Source: DASUDX01 sp036275365
GTDB lineage: Bacteria; Pseudomonadota; Gammaproteobacteria; Nevskiales; Nevskiaceae
Direction of reading: 5' to 3'
Length of the DNA stretch: 12,092 bases
NCBI GenBank assembly: GCA_036275365.1
Contig: DASUDX010000102.1
Span: 1-12,092, forward strand
A program made the translations under genes and the position numbers. Below the pieces are notes generated by a model. It did not search any database and had not been told where the DNA came from. It was given only the letters and a program-made list of their open reading frames with translations. Positions 6,861 through 12,092 of the stretch are shown here, in pieces; the stretch's first letter is position 1, and each line of letters opens with the position of its first letter.

Positions 6861-8423
6861 TCAGCTGCTCTCGCCCGGGCGCCCCTCGCGCAGCAGGAAG
6901 CCATCCAGATTCAGCGCCAGCAGCGGGGCGAGCTGGCGCAGCAGGGCCTGCTGCTGGGCGTCCAGCGGAGCGAGCAGACCGAGCTCCATCACCCCGAGCT
7001 GGCGGTTGCGCACCCAGAACGGCACCAGCCGCAGCACCGCCGGCGGCCCGCTGCCGAAGCCGCTGCGCAGGCGCACATAGTCCGGCGGTACCGGGCTCAG
7101 ATCGAGATCGCGGCGATCGCGCAGGGCCTGGGCCGCCAGGCCCTGTTCGAGCCCCAGCTCGAGCGGCGCGTCGGACTCCCCCAGCCCGTACTGGGCGAGC
7201 CGGATCAGCCGCGAGCGGCGCACCACATAGAAGGCGGCGCCGACCACCCCGAGCAGCGGGGCCAGCTCGGAGAGCACGGTCTGGGCGAAGCCCTGGCTGT
7301 CCTGGGCGGCCTGGAAGCGCAGGGTGAGCTGGTAGACCTGCTCGCGCACCCAGGCGCGGTCATCGGCCTCGCGCTGGGCCAGCACGCGGATGCGCTCGGC
7401 CGCCTCCCGGGCCTGGCGGGCGCTGGCCTGGCTGCGGCGGATCAGCGCCAGCACCGCCAGCCCGCTCAGCTGCAGCAGCCAGAACCCGGGGCTCAGCAGC
7501 AGATGCGACAGGCCAACACTCGCCGGCGCGGGCAGGCGCACCAGCAGCCAGCCGCCGCTGCTGGCGAGATCCCCGCGCACCCCGCGCTCGCCGAGCACCG
7601 GCAGCAGGCGATGGGCGAGCCAGGTCGAACCATCCGCCGCCTGCCAGTGGCGCTCGCCGCTGCGCAGCCGCGCCCATACCTCGGGATGGCGACGCGGCAG
7701 GGTCTGGCCGTGGCCGAGCACCCGGCCCCAGGTCAGCGTGCTGTCCGGGTGCAGCCACCACTGGCCCTCGTTGTCGAGGAACATCGGCTCGGCGCCGCCG
7801 CGCCGCACCGGTTCGGCCATCGCCTGGAACAGGGTGCGCAGATCGATGTTGATCATCAGCAGGGCGCGTGCCCCGGGAATCTCCAGCGGCGTGGCGGCGC
7901 GGATCACCGGCCGCAGCGGCTGTTCGATGCGGCCATTGTCCACCTGCAGATCCGGCCCGCTGAGGAAGATCTCGCCATCGGTCAGGCGCAGGGTGCGCAG
8001 CACATAGTCGCGGCCGGCACGGTTCTGCAGACGGCTCGCCTCGGTGACTTCCGGCCCGTCCACGCCGCGCTCGATGCGGATCAGTTCCTGGCCGCCGCCA
8101 TCGATCACCCGCAGCAGGCTGTAGGTGCGGCGCTGGCGCTGCACCGCGGCGAGCAGTTCGGCCAGGCGCTGGCGGGCGGCGGCATCGTCGGGCTCGACCA
8201 GGTAGTCGCGCAGATCCGGGCTGCCGGCGAGGATGCGCAGGTCCACCAGCAGATCGTGCAGATCGTCGATCAGCGGGCGGGCGCTGGCCTCCAGCCGTTC
8301 CAGCCCGCGGGTGGTCTCCTGCTCAGCCTGGCGCTGATGCCAGGCGCGATCCACGACCAGCGCCAGCAGCCCGAGCAGCAGGGCCAGCAGCAGATAGGGG
8401 CCGAGGGTGAGGCGCAGAGCCAT
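6861..8423 (-). CDS. dCache-GAF transmembrane receptor without an output domain
   Basis: 520 residues. Transmembrane helix 1 is at 8-24. A large periplasmic double-Cache sensor fills about 30-300: a long first helix with LRILAGSPDLRDYL, then YSLLRVIDGGGQELIRIER at 101-119, DGEIFLSGPDLQVDNG at 149-164, a segment like those before the second pocket (PVIRAATPL), and GWLLVRLP at the end. Helix 2 is at about 308-328. An Arg/Glu-rich signalling helix (330-370) leads into a cytoplasmic GAF domain at 375-508. The protein ends 12 residues later: no histidine kinase, GGDEF, EAL, phosphatase or chemotaxis module follows. dCache domains bind small extracellular ligands such as amino acids or organic acids. 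I see no good ribosome site at the ATG, but it is the first in-frame start. It is 45 bases from the hydrolase gene and 49 from the sigma gene, so it may signal through a separate partner. Confidence 0.85.
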   Translation of the reverse strand: MALRLTLGPYLLLALLLGLLALVVDRAWHQRQAEQETTRGLERLEASARPLIDDLHDLLVDLRILAGSPDLRDYLVEPDDAAARQRLAELLAAVQRQRRTYSLLRVIDGGGQELIRIERGVDGPEVTEASRLQNRAGRDYVLRTLRLTDGEIFLSGPDLQVDNGRIEQPLRPVIRAATPLEIPGARALLMINIDLRTLFQAMAEPVRRGGAEPMFLDNEGQWWLHPDSTLTWGRVLGHGQTLPRRHPEVWARLRSGERHWQAADGSTWLAHRLLPVLGERGVRGDLASSGGWLLVRLPAPASVGLSHLLLSPGFWLLQLSGLAVLALIRRSQASARQAREAAERIRVLAQREADDRAWVREQVYQLTLRFQAAQDSQGFAQTVLSELAPLLGVVGAAFYVVRRSRLIRLAQYGLGESDAPLELGLEQGLAAQALRDRRDLDLSPVPPDYVRLRSGFGSGPPAVLRLVPFWVRNRQLGVMELGLLAPLDAQQQALLRQLAPLLALNLDGFLLREGRPGESS

Positions 8424-8468
8424 GCGTGAGTGTAGGGGCGTCGCCCCGGGGAACCGAGGGTGGCCGGC

Positions 8469-9401
8469 TCAGCCGCCCGCCAGGCGGTCGCGGAAGGCCA
8501 GATAGTCGCGCGCCGCCACCTCCGGCTGTTCCATCATCGGCAGGTGGCCGACCCCGGGCAGCACGGTGGCGCTGGCCTGCGGCAGCCGCGCCTGCAGGAT
8601 GCCGACCGCACCGACATGCAGCACGCGATCCTGATCGCCCCAGAGGATGTGGGTGGGGATGGTCAGACCGGTGAGCAGCCCTTCCAGCCCCGGGGATTCC
8701 TCGCGGATCTGGCGGAACTGCTCGGCGCGCAGGGCACGGCTGGCGGCCGCCCGCGCTGCCAGCACCTCGCGCACCACGCCGGGGATGCGCGGCACCTCGG
8801 TGAAGACATAGGCGAGGGTGCGATCAAAGCTCGCCCGGTCGGTCGCCACCAGGGGATTCTCGCCGCCGCTGGCCAGGGTCTGCGCCATCTCGCTGAGCGG
8901 GGCGCTGAACACCCCGCCGCTGGCCACCAGCCACAGGCTCTTCACCGCCTGCGGATCGCGCGCGGCATAGGTGCCGATGATATGGCCGCCCATCGAGCTG
9001 CCGCCGAGGTGCACCGCGCCGAGCCCGAGGGTGCCGATGAAGGCCTGCAGGCGCACCGCCTGGTCCGGCACCCGGTAGCTGGCGCCGGCGGGGGCATCGC
9101 TCTCGCCATAGCCGGGCAGATCCGGTGCGATCACCCGGTAATGCGGGGTGAGCCAGCGCGCCACCCGGGTCCAGTTGTCCTTGTCGGCGCCGAAGCCGTG
9201 CACCAGCACCAGCGGCTCGCCGCTGCCGCCGCTGTCGAGATAGCGGATCTGCAGGCCATCGACCGTTACCGAGTGCTCGGACAGGCCCGAGCGGGCGCGC
9301 TCGAGTGCCAGGCCCGCCTCGGCGAGCTGGGCGGGGAAGACGAAGACCAGGAGCAGCAGGGCGGTGCCGAGCAGACCGGCGACAAGGAGCAGAGGACGCA
9401 T
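8469..9401 (-). CDS. Membrane-anchored alpha/beta hydrolase (lipase/esterase-like)
   Basis: 310 residues from the ATG at 9401; the open frame to 9620 runs through the upstream gene in another frame and is Pro/Arg-rich junk. An N-terminal hydrophobic segment (3-23, LLLVAGLLGTALLLLVFVF) is a signal anchor or signal peptide. The fold follows with all landmarks: oxyanion loop HGFG (68-71), lid start DLPGYGESD (94-102), nucleophile Ser136 in GSSMG, acid Asp258 in WGDQD, and His286 in GVGHLP. It should cleave an ester or similar bond in the periplasm or at the membrane; it resembles the small Gram-negative lipase/esterase group (for example Moraxella lipase 3) by overall design. The start lies 5 bases after the stop of the cobalamin-binding gene, and the lack of a purine-rich ribosome site suggests coupled translation. 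The natural substrate is unknown. Confidence 0.9.
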   Translation of the reverse strand: MRPLLLVAGLLGTALLLLVFVFPAQLAEAGLALERARSGLSEHSVTVDGLQIRYLDSGGSGEPLVLVHGFGADKDNWTRVARWLTPHYRVIAPDLPGYGESDAPAGASYRVPDQAVRLQAFIGTLGLGAVHLGGSSMGGHIIGTYAARDPQAVKSLWLVASGGVFSAPLSEMAQTLASGGENPLVATDRASFDRTLAYVFTEVPRIPGVVREVLAARAAASRALRAEQFRQIREESPGLEGLLTGLTIPTHILWGDQDRVLHVGAVGILQARLPQASATVLPGVGHLPMMEQPEVAARDYLAFRDRLAGG

Positions 9402-9406
9402 GAGGA

Positions 9407-10198
9407 TCAGACGGAGGGAGGAGAAGGGGAGAGGGCCGGCGCCAGCGGGTCGAGCGCCGCGCAGAGGGCACGATACCCCGCCAGCAGGCGGGGGCCGGGG
9501 CGGCCGAGAAAGGCCTCGGTGATCGGCACCACCGCGCCGCGCTGCACCGCCGGCACGGCGGCCCAGCCCGGGCGCTGCAGCACCTGGCGCGGGCGGTAGT
9601 GGCTGAGCGGGACCCCGCACCAGCTGATCGCCACCAGATCCGGCGCCACCTCACGCGCCTGTTCGGGCGTCAGCGTGGCGGTGGCGCGGTCCTGGTCGGC
9701 CAGGGCGTTGTCGCCCCCGGCGCGCTCGATCAGCTCGTGCACCCAGCTGTGGCGGGCGGCGGCGATCACCGGCTTGGGCCACCACTCCACCAGCACCCGC
9801 GGGCGCCAGGACCGGCGCACCACCGGCATGCCGGCATCGAGCTCGGCCACCAGCCGCTCGCCCCGCTCACGATGGCCGAGGGCGCTGGCGATGCGGCGGA
9901 TGTCGGCGAACACCTCGGCCAGGGAGGTCGGCGCCTGCACCAGCACGCTGAGTCCGCGGGCGCGCAGCCCCTCCACCAGCCGCTCGTGGCCGGGCACGGT
10001 CAGCGAGCCCAGTACCAGATCGGGCTTGAGGGCGGCCACCGCATCGAGGTCCAGATCCAGATCGCGGCCGGGGCGGGGCAGCCGCGTGACCACCTCGGGG
10101 GGATGATCGGAGTCGGCATCCACGCCCACCAGAACCTCGGCCAGGCCCAGCGCGCAGACGATCTCGGTGTTCGAGGCGGTGTGCGAGAAGACGCGGAT
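9407..10198 (-). CDS. Cobalamin-binding (BtuF/FecB-like) protein, probably cytosolic, with a likely ATC start codon
   Basis: The sequence has the Fe/B12 substrate-binding fold: VFSHTASNTEIVCALGL at the N-terminus, VGVDADSDHPPE, AVAALKPDLVLG, WVHELIERAGGDNAL and APDLVAISWCG. With the start at 10198 it has 263 residues and opens exactly where signal-less cobalamin-binding homologues open (M-R-I/V-x-S). There is no signal peptide or lipobox, and no BtuC/BtuD permease or ATPase nearby, so it is probably a cytosolic B12- or corrinoid-binding protein. I found no ATG, GTG or TTG between the in-frame TGA within the preceding gene and the GTG at 10129. That GTG lies after the conserved first strand and helix and would cut 23 residues. 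GAGGG (10210-10206) is 7 bases before the ATC at 10198. The function call is good; the start codon is inferred. The stop is 5 bases before the hydrolase start. Confidence 0.85.
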   Translation of the reverse strand: MRVFSHTASNTEIVCALGLAEVLVGVDADSDHPPEVVTRLPRPGRDLDLDLDAVAALKPDLVLGSLTVPGHERLVEGLRARGLSVLVQAPTSLAEVFADIRRIASALGHRERGERLVAELDAGMPVVRRSWRPRVLVEWWPKPVIAAARHSWVHELIERAGGDNALADQDRATATLTPEQAREVAPDLVAISWCGVPLSHYRPRQVLQRPGWAAVPAVQRGAVVPITEAFLGRPGPRLLAGYRALCAALDPLAPALSPSPPSV

Positions 10199-10205
10199 GG
10201 AGCAG

Positions 10206-10210
10206 CCCTC
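10206..10210 (-). promoter_or_regulatory. Ribosome binding site pointing to an ATC start
   Basis: GAGGG, formed partly by the TGA stop codon of the SRPBCC gene, lies 7 bases before ATC at 10198-10196. The spacing is ideal and no standard start codon lies nearby in this frame, so the site decides the start of the cobalamin-binding gene. Confidence 0.55.
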
Positions 10211-10646
10211 AGCGACGGGCGATGGCTTCCACCGCCCGCGACACGCCGTGATGCCAGGCGGCGCACAGGGTGCTGGCGATCAGCCCGCCGGTGAGCGGCC
10301 AGCGCGGCTCGAACTCGATCTGGTAGTCGAGCTGGGTACCGCCGGGAACCTCGGTGAAGCGCAGCTCGCCGCGATGGTTCTTCAGCGGCCCGCCGCGGGT
10401 CACCCGGTATTCGATGCGGGCCGGCGGTTCGAAGGCGGTGATGGTCTCCTCGATGACCATGCCGGCACTGCGCACCCGGCGCACCGAGCCCAGCCCGTTG
10501 GGATCATCGCCGGCCGGTGCCACCTGGATCCGTTCAAAGCGCCCGGGCCAGATCTCGCCGAACGACTGGTGATCCGAAAAGAAGGCAAAGACAGTCTCGC
10601 GCGGCGCGGCGAAGAACTGCTCGAAGCGCAGCAGCTGGCGGCTCAT
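10209..10646 (-). CDS. SRPBCC-superfamily protein (polyketide cyclase/START-like)
   Basis: 145 residues, the usual size of a single-domain SRPBCC protein. It opens LLRFEQFFAAPRETVFAFFSDHQSFGEIWPG, the first strand and helix of this fold. Middle strands follow (GSVRRVRSAGMVIEETITAFEPPARIEYRVT and GELRFTEVPGGTQLDYQIEFEP), and the long C-terminal helix is TLCAAWHHGVSRAVEAIAR. The fold encloses a deep hydrophobic pocket for lipids or other small molecules and the protein is cytosolic; ligand or catalysis cannot be predicted. The ATG at 10646 has AAGAG 7 bases upstream. A much better site, GGGGAGGAG at 10676-10668, sits 6 bases before an in-frame ATA at 10661, so a 5-residue longer form starting at ATA is conceivable. 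Its stop is 10 bases before the likely start of the cobalamin-binding gene. Confidence 0.9.
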   Translation of the reverse strand: MSRQLLRFEQFFAAPRETVFAFFSDHQSFGEIWPGRFERIQVAPAGDDPNGLGSVRRVRSAGMVIEETITAFEPPARIEYRVTRGGPLKNHRGELRFTEVPGGTQLDYQIEFEPRWPLTGGLIASTLCAAWHHGVSRAVEAIARR

Positions 10647-10667
10647 GGCGGGGCTCTTTATAGGATT

Positions 10668-10676
10668 CTCCTCCCC
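10668..10676 (-). promoter_or_regulatory. Strong Shine-Dalgarno-like sequence misplaced relative to the SRPBCC ATG
   Basis: GGGGAGGAG is the best ribosome-site match in the window, but it is 21 bases from the annotated ATG and 6 bases from an in-frame ATA codon (10661-10659). The following TATAAAG could also be read as a -10 box, although no matching -35 is present. Confidence 0.4.
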
Positions 10677-10727
10677 GACACCCTAGCACTGGCCGCCGCC
10701 CTGGAAAACGGCCGGGCTGACGCCGCC

Positions 10728-11324
10728 TCAGGGCGCGGTGGTGGTGGCCTCCACCGCCAGACCGCTGGCCCCGGCCGGGCGGCGCAGGGTGAAGCTGTGG
10801 ATGCGGAAGGCGCCGGCGGCGCGATCGGCGAGGAAGTGGCGCAGGCTGTGCCAGACGGTGGGGAAGGCGATGCGGTCCCAGGGGATCTCGGCCTCGCTGA
10901 CCAGCCGGGTCTCGATGCTCTCCGGCGTCGGCGCGTGGTGCAGGCTGCGCAGCCGTCCGCGATGGACCATGTAGACCTGGCTGACATAGGGCACATTGAT
11001 CACGGTGAGCAGGTCGAGCACCTGGACATCGGCCTCGGCCTCCTCGCGCGCCTCGCGGGCGGCCCCCTCGGCGGTGGTTTCGTCCAGCTCCATGAAGCCG
11101 GCCGGGAAGGTCCACAGACCCTTGCGCGGCTCGATGTTGCGCCGGCACAGCAGCAGGCGGCCGTCCTCGGCCTCGGGAATCACCCCGACGATCACCCGCG
11201 GGTTGAAGTACTGGATGTGCTCGCAGGCCGGGCAGATATGGCGCGGCAGGTGGTCGCCTTCCGGCAGGCGGTAGTCCACGGCGTGACCGCAGTGGTTGCA
11301 GTGGCGGACGAAGTCAGGGTTCAT
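10728..11324 (-). CDS. Zinc-ribbon Nudix hydrolase
   Basis: 198 residues from the ATG at 11324. The longer open frame to 11963 is Arg/Pro-rich and antiparallel to nothing real; it shadows the transpeptidase gene. An N-terminal zinc ribbon has Cys9, Cys12, Cys31 and Cys34 (CNHCG and CPACEH). The Nudix box spans residues 76-98: G76, E82, R90-E91 and E94-E95 are in place, but the Gly of the final EExG is Glu97. Preceding GLWTFPAG and the strand NPRVIVGVI are typical. Such enzymes split a nucleoside diphosphate linked to another group with Mg2+, giving NMP or a sugar phosphate; NAD(H), ADP-ribose or FAD are common substrates of zinc-ribbon members. The NudC signature SQPWPFPxS is absent, so I do not call it NudC. 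It overlaps the end of the transpeptidase gene by 11 bases, so the pair is co-transcribed. Confidence 0.92.
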   Translation of the reverse strand: MNPDFVRHCNHCGHAVDYRLPEGDHLPRHICPACEHIQYFNPRVIVGVIPEAEDGRLLLCRRNIEPRKGLWTFPAGFMELDETTAEGAAREAREEAEADVQVLDLLTVINVPYVSQVYMVHRGRLRSLHHAPTPESIETRLVSEAEIPWDRIAFPTVWHSLRHFLADRAAGAFRIHSFTLRRPAGASGLAVEATTTAP

Positions 11325-12092
11325 CGGAGAGCGGCGAGGCCTCGGCGCGGATGGCGGGAGCGGCGGCGACGACCAGCACCGTCTCCCCCGGGCGCAAGTG
11401 TGACACCAGCTCGCGCACATCCGCGTCATGCAGACGGATGCAGCCGAAACTCGCGGCTTGACCGATCGACGACGGCTGGTTGGTGCCGTGGATGCCGATG
11501 GCGTTCTGCAGGCGCACGAAATAGCTGCCGAGCGGGTTGCCGCGCCCCGGCGGGATCGAGGGCGGCAGCTCGCGCCCGCGGGCGGCGTAGGCGCGGCGGA
11601 TGCGCGGGGTCGGATACCAGGTGGGATCGGCGCTGATCGCCTCGATGGTGTAGCGCCCGGGCGGGGTGGGGGTGGCCGGGGTGCCCACCGCCACCGGATA
11701 GCTGTGCACGCCGCCGTCCTCGCGGCGCAGGTACAGGCGCCGCTCGCCGGCCGCCACCAGCACCCGGGCACCGGTCTGCAGCCAGTCCTGCAGCAGCGGA
11801 TCACCGGTGGATTCCTCGCGGGCCCCGGCTGCGGCCCGCGGGGCCGCCACGCGCGCCGGCACCGGCTCCGTTGCCGGTTCCCAGTGCCCCGCGGCCTCGG
11901 CCGGCACCCGCACCGCCAGCGGGGGCGTGGCCTCGACCCGCAGGCGCCAGCCGCGCTCGGCATCGCCGCTGAGGCTGACCCGTTCCACCGTCCAGTCCCG
12001 CCAGGCGTAGTAGTCGAGCACCCGTGTCACCAGGGCGGTCTCGCGCTCGGCGCTGCTGCCCTCGGCACCCAGCAGCGGCTGCAGCAGGCCGC
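11314..12092 (-). CDS. L,D-transpeptidase (ErfK/YbiS/YkuD family), N-terminus beyond the window
   Basis: 258 residues are visible; the frame stays open to 12092, so the start and any signal peptide lie outside. A GTG at 12030 is available, but the coding signal continues upstream of it (LLQPLLGAEGSSAERETALV). The last ~170 residues are a YkuD catalytic domain: ARVLVAAGERRLYLRRE, TPPGRYTI, SIPPGRGNPLGSYFVRL, and the active-site block IHGTN...SFGCIRLHDADV, where His and the nucleophilic Cys are both present. In the periplasm such enzymes form 3-3 peptidoglycan cross-links or attach lipoproteins to the wall. The preceding ~70 visible residues (DYYAWRDWTVERVSLSGDAERGWRLRVE and a Pro/Ala linker) are not LysM and I do not recognise them. 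The gene overlaps the Nudix start by 11 bases. Confidence 0.92.
   Translation of the reverse strand, partial: GLLQPLLGAEGSSAERETALVTRVLDYYAWRDWTVERVSLSGDAERGWRLRVEATPPLAVRVPAEAAGHWEPATEPVPARVAAPRAAAGAREESTGDPLLQDWLQTGARVLVAAGERRLYLRREDGGVHSYPVAVGTPATPTPPGRYTIEAISADPTWYPTPRIRRAYAARGRELPPSIPPGRGNPLGSYFVRLQNAIGIHGTNQPSSIGQAASFGCIRLHDADVRELVSHLRPGETVLVVAAAPAIRAEASPLSDEP

Noticed and set aside
6302..8429. Long plus-strand frames opposite the sigma and receptor genes
   Set aside because: Low-complexity Gln/Ala/Gly/Arg translations without recognisable motifs; the minus strand carries clear sigma, Cache and GAF features.
8460..11636. Long plus-strand frames opposite the hydrolase, cobalamin-binding, SRPBCC and Nudix genes
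   Set aside because: No motifs, repetitive composition, and coverage by well-supported minus-strand genes.
10728..11963. Nudix gene as a 411-residue fusion with an Arg/Pro-rich N-terminal domain
   Set aside because: The extra part is the transpeptidase gene read in a wrong frame; the zinc ribbon begins right after the ATG at 11324.

Overview
The window is GC-rich and almost fully coding. It looks like chromosomal DNA of a high-GC Proteobacterium, most likely a gammaproteobacterium. The clues are a sigma-E-type ECF sigma/anti-sigma/PDZ cassette, a VTT-flavoprotein fusion of a kind I associate with that class, a Lol-type lipoprotein and an ErfK/YkuD L,D-transpeptidase, but the species cannot be read from this sequence. 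I see no tRNA, rRNA, CRISPR array, insertion sequence, phage gene or integration scar. No gene-free stretch exceeds 300 bases; the longest is the 158-base divergent gap at 3325-3482.

Layout, right to left, because 11 of the 12 genes are on the minus strand. (a) 12092-10728: an L,D-transpeptidase whose start lies beyond the window, overlapping a zinc-ribbon Nudix hydrolase by 11 bases. (b) 10646-8469: a tight run of a SRPBCC ligand-binding protein, a cobalamin-binding (BtuF-like) protein without an export signal, and a membrane-anchored alpha/beta hydrolase. (c) 8423-4645: a dCache-GAF membrane receptor without an output domain, then an ECF sigma factor, a single-pass anti-sigma-like protein and a secreted double-PDZ protein. 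(d) 3483-4559, the only plus-strand gene: an unrecognised outer-membrane lipoprotein, followed by a strong intrinsic terminator in the convergent gap with the PDZ gene. (e) 3324-1: a small exported protein of unknown function, a 717-residue fusion of a VTT/DedA-like membrane domain to a mercuric-reductase-like flavoprotein, and a GNAT acetyltransferase running off the left edge.

How the genes may work together: the sigma, anti-sigma and PDZ genes are spaced for translational coupling and form a plausible envelope-stress regulator. A sigma-E-like promoter (GACCTT-N16-TCTGA) lies just before the sigma gene, suggesting autoregulation. The receptor upstream may feed into it. The cobalamin-binding gene has no ATG, GTG or TTG codon where its conserved N-terminus begins. 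A well-spaced Shine-Dalgarno instead points at an ATC codon, making this the most unusual small-scale feature. The window is mostly housekeeping and envelope genes; no defence or mobile system is visible. The best candidates for something undescribed are the output-less receptor beside the sigma factor, the ATC-initiated B12-binding gene, the MerA-like VTT fusion and the orphan lipoprotein.
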